Positions 25,482 to 34,959 of a stretch of DNA of 64,000 bases are shown here, in pieces. The notes under the pieces were generated by a model, which worked only from the letters and a program-made list of their open reading frames with translations, did no database searches and was not told the DNA's origin. The number at the start of each line of letters is the position of its first letter. Positions within the stretch are counted from its first letter, which is position 1. The DNA lies in assembly GCF_016937615.1 (NCBI RefSeq), contig NZ_JAFHKI010000111.1:1-64000 (forward strand). The letters are read 5' to 3'. Both the position numbers and the translations under genes were made by a program. The stretch comes from Pseudomonas lactucae. GTDB lineage: Bacteria > Pseudomonadota > Gammaproteobacteria > Pseudomonadales > Pseudomonadaceae.

Positions 25482-27106
25482 TCAAACTATGGAGCGCCAG
25501 GGTGACTAACCATCGATGCGTCAAAAATACCATGGCGATCACGGCGGCGGCGCTCGTTGCTATTTTATTCATGCAGGGTTCTGGCGTGTTTTTTTACACG
25601 GCAATGATCGGCAGCGCTTTACTGGTATTAATGGCCATCAGGTCACCCTGGCTGGGTTTGCTGGCGCTATTCCCATTGGCGTTTGCGCTACGGCCTGCGC
25701 CGCCGTCCGCAGGCGCACAGGAAATAGCATTTGCCGCCCTGATGGGGATGATATTCCTCAGCACGCTATTCAAATTGCTTCGCGCTCAGGGTGTCCGGTC
25801 AACCCTGCGCCTGTTCGCCGCGCCAATCCTGGTAGGCGTAGGCTTTCTGGTGCTCAACCTTGCAGTAGCGATGCATCACCCTGTTCCACTGGCTGACTGG
25901 ATCAGAGGGGCCGTGCCCTTTGTGTTCATCTACGCATTGATCCCGATCTGCGCCCTCCTCGGCCGTGAAGAAAGCGATATTCATTGGCTGGGCGCATCGG
26001 TGGGAAGCCTGATTTTACTAACCGCCGGCTACATCGTTCTTTATTACTTCTATCACGGCATGTGGCAGCCATACTGGGTCCTTCCGGCCGATGGGGAAAT
26101 GGTCAGAATTTCTCAAGAAGAAGCACTGCGCAACGCCCAGGCGCTGGGACCGATGCGCGGTCGCATCACCCTAATGGTGGCGCAAGCAACCGACGCAATA
26201 CTGCCACTGGGGATGGTGGTCGGTTATGTAGTCTGCACACTGACACCTGACCGAAGGGTTGCTTTGATCAGCAGTTTTATATCGCTGCTGTGCATGGCCG
26301 CCGTGCTGATCACATTTACACGAAGCATGCTGATCAGTGCGCTCCTCGTTATTGGCTTGTTCGCGCTCTATACGTTTTTTGCGCATAAACGCCTACGGCT
26401 GAAAGTAGCGTCAAGCATTGGCATTCAAACCCTGTTTGGCCTCGCATTCATTTTCGCCACCGGCATGCAGGATGTATGGCTCGGGCGCTTGAACTCATTG
26501 GCACAGACCGCATTACCTATCGCAACGTCATCCATTGAGTCCATCGGAGCGAAAAATACGCAACCAGAGGAACTGACATCCATATTCCTCGAGTCCAAGC
26601 CCCCCGAGGAAAAGAAGGACTTCAACGTCTCTTCTCGCGTCGAGGAATATAAAATCGCCTGGGATATGTTCCTGAATCATCCTGTGCTGGGCAACGGTAT
26701 CGGCGTCAAACACGAGATGCACTGGGAAAGGCCCAACGGTGATTCATTCACGGAGTCAGTGGGCTATATCCACAACTGGCCACTGTACATGCTGATGGTC
26801 GGCGGCGTAGTCGGGCTGCTGATATATGCCGCCGTACTGGCCCCTCCGGTGCTATACCGATTGACCACCCTGAAAGCCGCCCCCATCTACCTCGCCGTGA
26901 TTCGCACGGCGGTCATGACTCTGGCGATTTATGGTTTGTTTTTCGCGGTCTTTCGCCTGATTTCTTTCAACCTGCTGCTCGCAGCAGCCTGGGGAGTGAT
27001 GCTGGCGCACAAACATTCAACCCAGGTGATGAATATCGCCTCGCCTGACGAACATAACGCCACGCCGGGAACGGTCGTCAAAGACATTCAGGAGACGTCG
27101 GTATAA
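25478..27106 (+). CDS. O-antigen polymerase/ligase-family membrane protein (Wzy/WaaL-like)
   Basis: This is a 542-residue protein with about 10-12 membrane spans and a long periplasmic loop (about residues 340-430). That loop contains SSRVEEYKIAWDMFLNHPVLGNGIGVK, followed by SVGYIHNWPLYMLMVGG, the layout of the O-antigen ligase (Wzy_C) domain. The TTG start at 25478 overlaps the previous stop (TTGA); a GTG at 25502 is an alternative. It is likely the O-unit polymerase of this cluster. WaaL-type activity cannot be excluded. Confidence 0.78.
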   Translation: MIKLWSARVTNHRCVKNTMAITAAALVAILFMQGSGVFFYTAMIGSALLVLMAIRSPWLGLLALFPLAFALRPAPPSAGAQEIAFAALMGMIFLSTLFKLLRAQGVRSTLRLFAAPILVGVGFLVLNLAVAMHHPVPLADWIRGAVPFVFIYALIPICALLGREESDIHWLGASVGSLILLTAGYIVLYYFYHGMWQPYWVLPADGEMVRISQEEALRNAQALGPMRGRITLMVAQATDAILPLGMVVGYVVCTLTPDRRVALISSFISLLCMAAVLITFTRSMLISALLVIGLFALYTFFAHKRLRLKVASSIGIQTLFGLAFIFATGMQDVWLGRLNSLAQTALPIATSSIESIGAKNTQPEELTSIFLESKPPEEKKDFNVSSRVEEYKIAWDMFLNHPVLGNGIGVKHEMHWERPNGDSFTESVGYIHNWPLYMLMVGGVVGLLIYAAVLAPPVLYRLTTLKAAPIYLAVIRTAVMTLAIYGLFFAVFRLISFNLLLAAAWGVMLAHKHSTQVMNIASPDEHNATPGTVVKDIQETSV

Positions 27107-28943
27107 TGTGCGGCCTCAGCTTTTTTGCAGTTAAACACGATGCTCCCGGGACCCAGGCGCAAATGGAAAAAAGCCTGGCCGTGACCCGGCATCGAGGTCC
27201 GGACGCGTCGGCACGTATTTCGCCAGTGTCGCGGACTATCAGGTTGGCCTTGGGCACAACAGGCTGAGTATCCTGGACCTGTCTCCAACCGGCAGCCAGC
27301 CGATGTTTGCCGGGAATGGCGTGAGCATCGTGTTCAATGGCGAAGTGTTCAATCACCATGCGTTGCGCCGGCAGCTGGTGGAAAAAGGCTACCTCTTCAA
27401 GGGCACCTCCGACACCGAAGTCATCCTGCAATTGTATGTAGAACATCAGGAACAGGCTTTCGCGCTGTTGGAGGGCATGTTCACGTTCGTCATATTGGAC
27501 GAATCGCGCAAAAAAACGTTTCTGGTAAGGGACGTCGTCGGAATCAAGCCGGTGTATTGCTATTCCAATGCGAACGGCCTCTACGCGTGCTCAGAAATTC
27601 GCGGCCTGAAATGCTTTTCGCAAGTGACTGCCGAAATAAATCAGGATGATGTCTTCGAATTCTTCAATAACGGTTTTCTCTACGAACCCAACACGGGCTA
27701 CGAGGCCATCAAAAAGTTGATGCCCGGCAGTTACCTGGCGTTCGACCTGACAACCGGCGACATGACGACTCAGCGCTACCAGACCGTGACGAACTTCCAG
27801 ACCGGGCAAGGCCTCGCAGAAGATGTGCGTTCCGCGGTGACGCGCCAATTGGAAGCGGACGTTCCGGTCGGCGTATTTTTCAGTGGTGGCGCGGACTCCA
27901 GCATCCTGGCCAGTTTCACCGGTGACGCCGATTTGTTTTTTGCAAAGTACGACGCAACGGACGACGCCATTGTCGATACGAAGTTTTCCGCCAATATCGC
28001 CAAACACCTTGGCAAAAAGCTGGTGGTTACCGAAATTCTTGACTCAGCCATCGACCCCTTCGAGTCGATCGATTTCGTCGCTGCTAACACCGAAGAACTG
28101 GTGTCCGACTACACATTCTGGGCGACCTACCGCTTGTCCACCGAAGCCAGGAAAAGTGGGTACACCGTCATGCTCAGTGGCATGGGCGGCGATGAAGCAT
28201 TCGCCGGCTACCCACGCTACACCGTATTGAAGCACCACACATTGATTCGGTTGCTGTATCCCTTATTGAACGCACTGTTGAAACTCAAATTATTTCCAAA
28301 ACGACTCGACAAGAAGTTCGAGCGGCTGGTCTCCTACGCTCAGGAAAGTTATTGGCCTTTGGCATACTCACGCATGCTGGGGTACTTCTCCCGCCAGGAG
28401 TTGAAGGGTTTTTTCCATGACTACGCCGGGCGCGAACAACAATACAAGCAACGCCTGGCCAACGTATTGAACCGCTACACCGGAGACCCCGAGGACAAAG
28501 TCAAATGCGCACAGCACTTTGACCAGACAGGCTTCTTGAGCCATAACCTGAGTGTTTCGGACAAGGCGAGCATGTTGGCCAGTATCGAACTGCGCGTCCC
28601 ACTGTTGGACGAACGCGTGGTGGCCAGCGGCCTTGCCAGCTCAAGTGCAGACTTGCTCAAGGGCGGCGCACCAAAGGCCCCACTCAAGAACCTGCTCAAA
28701 AGCCTGCTACCTGCCGCATTGGTTGAGCGCCCCAAAACGGGTTTCAATCCACCGCTTGACGGCATTATTCGTCGGATAGGCCCACAACGCCTGCTCGCCG
28801 AGTTCGAGCGCATCTACACCTACGTTGCCCGCGAGGAAGTGGAAAAATTGGTGGGCAATCATTTCTCAGGCAGCGCAAACAATACCTACAAACTCTGGCA
28901 GGTGTTGTACTTCGAGCGCTGGCTGAAAATAAATTTCCCATAG
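27106..28943 (+). pseudogene. asnB: Asparagine synthase-like glutamine amidotransferase (AsnB/WbpS-type), frame broken by a 1-nt deletion
   Basis: The start ATG at 27106 overlaps the previous stop (TAATG), with GGAG upstream. The N-terminal class II amidotransferase has the catalytic Cys2 (M-C-G) and RHRGPDAS. At about 27209-27211 one base is missing; after repair it reads DAS-G-TYFASVADYQVGLGHNRLSILDL and continues through FNGEVFN. The synthase domain has the PP-loop FFSGGADSS and GMGGDEAFAGYPRY. Repaired length is 612 residues. In OPS loci such enzymes amidate uronic acids, so ManNAcA is the likely target here (inference). Confidence 0.85.
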
Positions 28944-29003
28944 TTATCGCCAGACCATACTCACGACTACACCTTTCAAGTGGTCTTCATAAGCAGGGCG
29001 TTG

Positions 29004-30635
29004 ATGCAACGAATAACCAAGCTTTACCACACTGTCAAAATGTTGCGATTGAAGCAGATCTTTTATCGTCTTTATTATCGCTTCGCCAACGTTCGGCCGT
29101 TTTCCGCACAGGGTTTTACCCGACGTCCCTGTGTTCACCTGGCGAACACTACGCGCTGGAACGCCTCGCGCTTCAATGCGGATGAGCAGTTTGAATTCAT
29201 GGGGCTGACCGCGCCGATCGATTGGCACGATGAGACGCGGCCAAAAATCTGGCAATACAACCTGCACTACCTGGATCATTTGGCATCATCCGACCAAACC
29301 CGCACCGACTTCGACAAACGCCTGGTAAACAGTTGGATTGCAAACAATCCCCCCTTCAGTGGGTGCGGCTGGGAACCGTATACGCTGTCTTTGCGTATCG
29401 TGAACCTGATCAAGTGGCAGCAACAGCAACCGACCCTGGAACCTCACTGGCTGGACAGCCTGGCGACCCAGGCCCATGCCCTGTCCGAACAGGTCGAATA
29501 CCACATTCTCGCCAACCATCTGTTCGTGAATGGCAAGGCACTGGTATTTGCCGGGAGCTTTCTGCATGGCCAACAGGCGGACGACTGGCTATCCAAGGGC
29601 CTGAAGATTCTTGATGAGGAAATAGAGGAACAGTTTCTCGCGGACGGTGCGCACTTCGAACTATCCCCCATGTACCACGCATCCCTTCTTTGGGATATGT
29701 GCGACTTGCTGAACCTGGCCACTCACTCCGAACTGCCGGAACTGACCACTCGCCAAGACAAATGGAGAGGCCTGATCGAGCGCGGCCTGGCCTGGTTGCG
29801 CAGCCTCCAGCATCCGGATGGCGGCATTCCATTTTTCAATGACTGCGCATTCGGTATTGCGCCGACGCTGCTTGATATAGAGGCGTACGCGGTTGAATTG
29901 GGGTGCCATGCGCAGGACAAAATGCCCGACACCTCGGCGATTGTCGTCGAGCACCAGGCGGCTAGTGGCTATGTGGCGATCAACTTTGGCAATCAGTGCA
30001 AGGCGCTATTGAACCTCGCCCAGGTTGCGCCTGATTACCAACCCGGCCACACCCATGCCGACACCCTGAGTTTCGAACTCAGCCTGTTTGGCCAGCGGGT
30101 TTTCGTCAACTCCGGGACATCGCAATACGGAGAAGGTGCCGAACGCCATCGCCAGCGCAGCACGGCAGCGCACAATACAATAGAAGTGAACGGTGAAAGC
30201 TCATCGCAAGTGTGGGCCGGTTTCCGGGTCGCGCGACGCGCACGTACTACCGTGGGCAAGATCGAACAGACAGCCGATACCGTACGCATCAGCAGCAGCC
30301 ATGACGGCTATCTGCGGCTTGCCGGGAAAAACGTGCACACTCGCGAGTGGCTCGCAACGGGCGGCCAATTACAGGTCATGGATTTTGTTTCAGGTACATT
30401 CGATAAAGCTGTATCGAGGCTGTTTTTACACCCCGATGTCAGCGCTGTGCAACAAGGCAATACGATAAGCATCACCCTGCCCGGTGGTCAGGTCGCTGTC
30501 GCGACACTAGAGGGCGCGACCCGGATCCATGTGGTGCCTTCCACATGGCATCCGGAATTCGGCAAGTCTGTCCCCAATCAGTGCATCGTCGCAGAGATAT
30601 CGACAGACAGACTGACCACCTGCATAACCTGGTGA
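29004..30635 (+). CDS. Heparinase II/III-like protein of the OPS cluster
   Basis: This is about 543 residues from the ATG at 29004 (AGCAGGG upstream); a GTG at 28980 is an alternative. A helical N-terminal toroid region contains WQYNLHYLDHLAS and SGCGWEPYTLSLRIVNLIKW. The C-terminal heparinase II/III beta-sheet domain contains GHTHADTLSFELSLFGQRVFVNSGTSQYGEG and HNTIEVNGESSSQVW. Conserved His and Tyr residues are those of uronate lyases. No signal peptide is seen, which is unusual for a lyase. It follows the amidotransferase and precedes a GT4 gene, a grouping common in OPS loci; its role is unknown. Confidence 0.82.
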   Translation: MQRITKLYHTVKMLRLKQIFYRLYYRFANVRPFSAQGFTRRPCVHLANTTRWNASRFNADEQFEFMGLTAPIDWHDETRPKIWQYNLHYLDHLASSDQTRTDFDKRLVNSWIANNPPFSGCGWEPYTLSLRIVNLIKWQQQQPTLEPHWLDSLATQAHALSEQVEYHILANHLFVNGKALVFAGSFLHGQQADDWLSKGLKILDEEIEEQFLADGAHFELSPMYHASLLWDMCDLLNLATHSELPELTTRQDKWRGLIERGLAWLRSLQHPDGGIPFFNDCAFGIAPTLLDIEAYAVELGCHAQDKMPDTSAIVVEHQAASGYVAINFGNQCKALLNLAQVAPDYQPGHTHADTLSFELSLFGQRVFVNSGTSQYGEGAERHRQRSTAAHNTIEVNGESSSQVWAGFRVARRARTTVGKIEQTADTVRISSSHDGYLRLAGKNVHTREWLATGGQLQVMDFVSGTFDKAVSRLFLHPDVSAVQQGNTISITLPGGQVAVATLEGATRIHVVPSTWHPEFGKSVPNQCIVAEISTDRLTTCITW

Positions 30636-30642
30636 GGTGTAG

Positions 30643-31821
30643 ATGAAACTTTTAATCCTAAGCTTTTATTATCAGCCTGATTTATCAGCCGGCTCATTTC
30701 GCACGACGGCATTGGTGGGCGCGCTTCTGGAGCAACTTCCCATAAATGCCCATATCGAATTGATTACCACACTGCCCAATCGCTACAGCTCCTTCAACAC
30801 CCAGGCTGCGGAACTGGAGGAACATCCCAGGCTGACCATCCACCGAATTGCCCTGCCCCCTCACAAAAGTGGGATGGTCGATCAAGCCAGAGCCTTTCTG
30901 GTATATGCCAACGCTGCGCGCAAGATTGTGCGAAACCAACGCTACGACCTTATCTACGCGACGTCTTCGCGCCTGATGACCGCTGCGCTGGGGGCGTTGA
31001 TGGCACGCACCAAGCGGACGCCGCTCTACCTGGATATACGCGATATCTTTGTCGATACGATCAAGGACGTACTGTCAAAAAACAAGGTCTGGCTGCTTAA
31101 ACCGACATTGTCGCTGATCGAACGTTTCACCATTCACTCGGCACAAAAGGTCAATCTGGTCTCTGAAGGCTTTCTGCCTTACTTCAAATCACGCTACCCC
31201 GATCAACGCTACTCGACCTATACCAATGGCATTGATGACGAGTTCCTCAATGCGCAACCGGTTGCTGAAGAAAAGCCTTCAAACCCGATCCTGAGCGTGG
31301 TCTACGCAGGGAATATTGGCGAAGGCCAGGGGCTGCATAACATCATTCCCCAGCTCGCCAAACAGCTTGAAGGAAAGCTGCGGTTCAGGGTGATCGGCGA
31401 TGGCGGTCGAATCGAGCTATTAAAGGAGGCCCTTGCCACTCAGGGCTGTACCAATGTTGAGCTGCAAAAGCCGGTCAAGCGCGAGCAATTGATCGAGGCT
31501 TATCAGTCGGCGGATGTGCTTTTTCTGCATTTGAATGACCACGATGCATTCCGCAAAGTCTTGCCATCAAAGGTGTTTGAATATGCCGCACTGGGCAAGC
31601 CGATCTGGGCGGGCATTTCGGGTTACGCCGCCAGTTTTGTATCTGAACATATTGAGAACGCCGCCGTGTTTGCACCCTGCGATGCCGCTGCCGGCATGCA
31701 GGCTTTCGAGACACTGAATGTCATGACGTGCCCGCGCCACGCCTTCGTCGAGCGCTTTGGGCGTGACCGTATCATGCGCGAAATGTCGAAAGACACTCTT
31801 TCACTCATAGGAACGCCTTGA
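30643..31821 (+). CDS. Glycosyltransferase family 4 protein
   Basis: This 392-residue GT-B enzyme has an N-terminal ILSFYYQPDLSAGSFRTTALVGAL acceptor domain. Its C-terminal donor domain has VVYAGNIGEGQGL, FRVIGDGGR and the family E-x7-E region FRKVLPSKVFEYAALGKPIWAG. It is the only clear sugar transferase in the cluster besides WbpL, so it probably adds the second sugar (perhaps ManNAcA) to the lipid-linked starter. It lies 7 nt after the heparinase-like gene. Confidence 0.86.
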   Translation: MKLLILSFYYQPDLSAGSFRTTALVGALLEQLPINAHIELITTLPNRYSSFNTQAAELEEHPRLTIHRIALPPHKSGMVDQARAFLVYANAARKIVRNQRYDLIYATSSRLMTAALGALMARTKRTPLYLDIRDIFVDTIKDVLSKNKVWLLKPTLSLIERFTIHSAQKVNLVSEGFLPYFKSRYPDQRYSTYTNGIDDEFLNAQPVAEEKPSNPILSVVYAGNIGEGQGLHNIIPQLAKQLEGKLRFRVIGDGGRIELLKEALATQGCTNVELQKPVKREQLIEAYQSADVLFLHLNDHDAFRKVLPSKVFEYAALGKPIWAGISGYAASFVSEHIENAAVFAPCDAAAGMQAFETLNVMTCPRHAFVERFGRDRIMREMSKDTLSLIGTP

Positions 31822-31823
31822 TT

Positions 31824-32783
31824 ATGCAAATCCTTATGACGGGAGCGAGCGGCTTTATCGGTAGCGGGTTAATCGCACCACTGCTTGAACGGCATCACTC
31901 GATTACCGCCGCTGTACGCGGACTCAAGGCCGAACTCGATCCGCGCATCAAGCAGAGCCTTGTCAGCGGGCTATCCGCCGAACAGGATTGGCAAGCGTTG
32001 CTCAAGGACCAGGATGCGGTGATTCATCTGGCTGCCCGGGTCCATGTCATGAGTGACGCATCCACCGATCCACTTGCCGAATATCGGCGGGTCAATGTCG
32101 AAGGCACCCTCAATCTGGCCCGTCAAGCCGCCACGGCCGGGGTTAAGCGCTTTATCTTTATCAGTTCGATCAAGGTCAATGGCGAAAGCACGGTGGCCGG
32201 CACGCCGTACACAGCAGAGAGTCCGACAGCACCTACCGATCCCTACGGCGTCTCCAAAAAGGAGGCCGAGCATGGCCTGCGAGCGTTGGCGTGCGAAACC
32301 GGCATGGAAGTGGTGATCATCCGCCCCGTACTGGTTTACGGGCCCGGCGTTCAAGCGAACTTTCTGAGCATGATGCGCTGGCTGCACAAAGGTCTGCCCC
32401 TGCCCTTGGGGGCCGTGGATAATCGACGCAGCCTGGTTGCCTTGGAGAACCTGGTTGATTTGATTATGACGTGCACCGAGCATCCCGCAGCGGCCAATCA
32501 AACCTTCCTGGTCAGTGATGGAGAAGACCTTTCGACCACGGCGCTCTTGCGCCGAATGGCGATGGCGCTGGGCAGGCCCGCACGGTTGTTGCCTGTACCG
32601 AGTTGGTTGCTGCAAGCCGGCGCCACTGCGCTGGGGCGCCGGGCGCTGGCTCAACGGCTATGTGGGTCCCTGCAGGTCGACATAGGCAAAACCCGCGAAC
32701 TGTTGGGCTGGACGCCACCGAGCAGCATTGATCAGGCATTGCATAAGACAGGTAAACATTTCTTGGAAACGCAAACTAAATGA
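31824..32783 (+). CDS. wbpV: UDP-sugar 4-reductase/epimerase, WbpV-like
   Basis: This 319-residue extended SDR has the NAD-binding motif TGASGFIGSG, the SSIKVNGES segment and the catalytic Y-G-V-S-K (DPYGVSKKEAEH). It matches the WbpV/QuiNAc-type reductases that turn the WbpM product into UDP-QuiNAc. A TTG at 31818 could add two residues, but the ATG at 31824 is preferred. Its stop overlaps wbpL (ATGA). Confidence 0.84.
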   Translation: MQILMTGASGFIGSGLIAPLLERHHSITAAVRGLKAELDPRIKQSLVSGLSAEQDWQALLKDQDAVIHLAARVHVMSDASTDPLAEYRRVNVEGTLNLARQAATAGVKRFIFISSIKVNGESTVAGTPYTAESPTAPTDPYGVSKKEAEHGLRALACETGMEVVIIRPVLVYGPGVQANFLSMMRWLHKGLPLPLGAVDNRRSLVALENLVDLIMTCTEHPAAANQTFLVSDGEDLSTTALLRRMAMALGRPARLLPVPSWLLQAGATALGRRALAQRLCGSLQVDIGKTRELLGWTPPSSIDQALHKTGKHFLETQTK

Positions 32784-33796
32784 ATATGTGGTGGCTGTTA
32801 CCGACGGTGGCGATTGTCGCTCTCCTTTTGACCGGGGCTTTACGCCATTACGCACTGGCTCGAAGCCTGATCGACATCCCGAATGCGCGCAGTTCGCACG
32901 TCGTACCCACGCCCAGAGGCGGTGGCGTCTCAATCGTCGTCAGCTTTCTGTTAGCGTTGCTGCTGACTGCCAGCCTGGGCCTGATTGCCTGGCCGCTCAC
33001 ATGGGCATTATTCGGCGCTGGGACTGGCATCGCGGTGTTGGGATTTCTGGATGACCATGGCCACATCAGCGCACGCTGGCGCCTGCTTGGGCATTTTATA
33101 GCGGCGGCATGGGCACTCTTCTGGATGGGAGGGCTGCCACCGCTGACAGTGATGGGATTCGCCGTCGACCTGGGCTGGATCGGCCATGTGCTGGCAGCGG
33201 TCTACCTGGTATGGCTGCTGAATCTGTATAACTTCATGGATGGCATTGACGGAATAGCCAGCGTCGAGGCTATTTGCGTGTGCCTTGGCAGTGCCTTGAT
33301 CTACTGGCTTACAGGGCATGAACTGATCGCGCTGACGCCTTTGTTGTTGGCGTTCGCGGTAGCTGGTTTCCTGTATTGGAACTTCCCTAAAGCACGCATT
33401 TTCATGGGCGATGCGGGGAGCGGATTCCTGGGCGTCACGCTGGGGGTGTTATCGCTGCAGGCGGCCTGGGTTGCACCGCAGCTTTTGTGGAGCTGGCTGA
33501 TCCTGCTCGGCGTGTTTATCACTGACGCCACATGGACCTTGCTGCGCCGACTGCTGAGAGGCGACAAAGTGTACGAGGCCCATCGCAGCCATGCCTACCA
33601 GTTCGCTTCCCGCCAGTTCGGCAAACACCCGCCGGTTACCCTGGCGGTCATGGCAATCAATGTTGGCTGGCTGTTGCCTGCTGCGCTTCTGGTAGGCACC
33701 AGCACGATCGACGGCTTGCTGGGCCTGCTGCTGGCCTATCTACCGCTGATAGCACTGGCCGTAAAGTTCAAGGCAGGAGAAAAAGAACCAAGCTGA
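32780..33796 (+). CDS. wbpL: WbpL-like undecaprenyl-phosphate sugar-1-phosphate transferase
   Basis: This 338-residue MraY/WecA-family membrane protein has about ten spans. Motifs are the cytoplasmic FLDDHGH, NFMDGIDGIA and FMGDAGSGFLGVTLG. It starts lipid-linked O-unit synthesis by moving a GlcNAc-like sugar phosphate, probably QuiNAc- or FucNAc-1-P, onto undecaprenyl phosphate. It is the last gene of the plus-strand OPS operon and overlaps wbpV by 4 nt. Confidence 0.92.
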   Translation: MNMWWLLPTVAIVALLLTGALRHYALARSLIDIPNARSSHVVPTPRGGGVSIVVSFLLALLLTASLGLIAWPLTWALFGAGTGIAVLGFLDDHGHISARWRLLGHFIAAAWALFWMGGLPPLTVMGFAVDLGWIGHVLAAVYLVWLLNLYNFMDGIDGIASVEAICVCLGSALIYWLTGHELIALTPLLLAFAVAGFLYWNFPKARIFMGDAGSGFLGVTLGVLSLQAAWVAPQLLWSWLILLGVFITDATWTLLRRLLRGDKVYEAHRSHAYQFASRQFGKHPPVTLAVMAINVGWLLPAALLVGTSTIDGLLGLLLAYLPLIALAVKFKAGEKEPS

Positions 33797-33803
33797 CCGC
33801 ATC

Positions 33804-33828
33804 AAAGGGGGCGGCTTTCGCCTCCTTT
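33804..33828. terminator. Bidirectional terminator between wbpL and the LapA-like gene
   Basis: AAAGG-G-GGCG pairs with CGCC-T-CCTTT around a 5-nt loop, with one G-T pair. A/T tracts on both sides suit the convergent genes wbpL and lapA-like. Confidence 0.65.
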
Positions 33829-33838
33829 CCGGCCGAGA

Positions 33839-34066
33839 TCAAACCAGTCTCTTGCGGCGAGCCCTGGCTATCCAGGCCACCAGTGGACCTATGATCATCC
33901 CGATCAGCAATGCGAGCACGACGAACACGGAGACCGGCAACTGCGGTGCTGCCCAGCCAAGGAACTGCAGGGAAACCGACTGCTGATTTTCAAGCACAAA
34001 TGCCAAGATGCCCAGCAGGAGCACCAACACTAGCAAGAGTGCACTAACGCGCTTCAAGCTACCCAT
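33839..34066 (-). CDS. LapA-domain (DUF1049) small membrane protein
   Basis: This 75-residue protein has two membrane helices separated by a short loop (VLVLLLGILAFVLENQQSVSLQFLG then VFVVLALLIGMIIGPLVAW) and a basic C-terminus ending RARRKRLV. This is the LapA/YciS layout; YciS works with LapB in controlling LPS synthesis in E. coli, but no lapB is adjacent. It follows ihfB by 21 nt, in the same transcript. Confidence 0.82.
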   Translation of the reverse strand: MGSLKRVSALLLVLVLLLGILAFVLENQQSVSLQFLGWAAPQLPVSVFVVLALLIGMIIGPLVAWIARARRKRLV

Positions 34067-34087
34067 GACTCACTCCCTTCACGAGTA

Positions 34088-34381
34088 TCAAACCTCGTCT
34101 TCATCCTCATTGACCCGGTCCCGCAGTTCTTTACCCGGTTTGAAATGCGGAACGAACTTCCCGTCGAGGCTGACCGATTGACCGGTCTTCGGGTTACGGC
34201 CGACACGCGGAGCGCGGTAGTGCAGGGAGAAACTACCAAACCCACGGATCTCAATCCGATCGCCAGTAGCCAAACACTGCGACATCTGTTCAAGCATGGT
34301 CTTGATAGCCAGCTCAACATCCTTGGATGAGAGTAGCCCTTGATGGGTGACAATTCGTTCGATCAACTCCGACTTCGTCAT
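34088..34381 (-). CDS. ihfB: IhfB, integration host factor subunit beta
   Basis: This 97-residue HU/IHF protein has MTKSELIERIVTHQGLLSSKDVE and the DNA-arm region GDRIEIRGFGSFSLHYRAPRVGRNPKTGQ. Its P of RNPKTG intercalates into DNA. With IhfA it bends DNA at recombination and sigma-54 promoters. Its position after rpsA is conserved in Pseudomonas. Confidence 0.97.
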   Translation of the reverse strand: MTKSELIERIVTHQGLLSSKDVELAIKTMLEQMSQCLATGDRIEIRGFGSFSLHYRAPRVGRNPKTGQSVSLDGKFVPHFKPGKELRDRVNEDEDEV

Positions 34382-34513
34382 ATTTTTCCCTTCTTTTTCA
34401 AGCAGCTAGGAAAAGCGCTTCGAAGGTTTTAGCATGACTCGGTGAATTTGAACAGCCCATATATCAACTTATCTGATAGTTGAATAAACGCCCACATTGA
34501 ATGTGCGACTGCC

Positions 34514-34798
34514 TCAGTTGCAGATCACCAGCATGGTACGGGTGACCGCTCCGGCGGGGTTCCAGCCGAACAGATAGTCGCCCTCCTCGTCCTTGGCATC
34601 ACTGGAGCGGGTGATGACCTTATAGCCCTGCATCTTGCATTCACGAGCGGCGCGCTTCTCACACTTCTCCCAGGTATTGCCCAGGCCCGAGCAATCGATC
34701 TGGATACCACTGACGCCACGCTTGGCGTGGGTCTTGGCGCTGGTGGCGGAGCAGCCTGCAATCAATGCCAATACGAGTACTACCATCAGCCTGTTCAT
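34514..34798 (-). CDS. Small putative lipoprotein
   Basis: This 94-residue protein has a hydrophobic N-terminus and lipobox LALIAGC with Cys at residue 16, followed by a Ser/Thr-rich linker. The mature part has four more Cys (IDCSGLGNTWEKCEKRA, ECKMQGY, and a C-terminal ICN), probably in disulphides. No named family is recognised. It sits between ihfB and rpsA on the same strand. Confidence 0.7.
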   Translation of the reverse strand: MNRLMVVLVLALIAGCSATSAKTHAKRGVSGIQIDCSGLGNTWEKCEKRAARECKMQGYKVITRSSDAKDEEGDYLFGWNPAGAVTRTMLVICN

Positions 34799-34911
34799 TC
34801 AAATCCTTACTGAAGCCGCAACATGGAAAGAGTCTTTCTTAAAACTATAACCAGTTCCGACATCGCGCTGTACACCTTGGTTCTAACTTCTTGATTCAGC
34901 AAATTTCACCC

Positions 34912-34944
34912 AAAAAAAAAGGACGACCGAAGTCGCCCTTTTTT
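34912..34944 (-). terminator. Strong terminator of rpsA with a UUCG tetraloop
   Basis: On the minus strand, GGGCGAC-TTCG-GTCGTCC forms a stem with one mismatch closed by a C(UUCG)G tetraloop. It is flanked by an A-run and followed by nine T residues, 15 nt after the rpsA stop. Confidence 0.9.
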
Positions 34945-34959
34945 ACAGCTTTACAGAAC

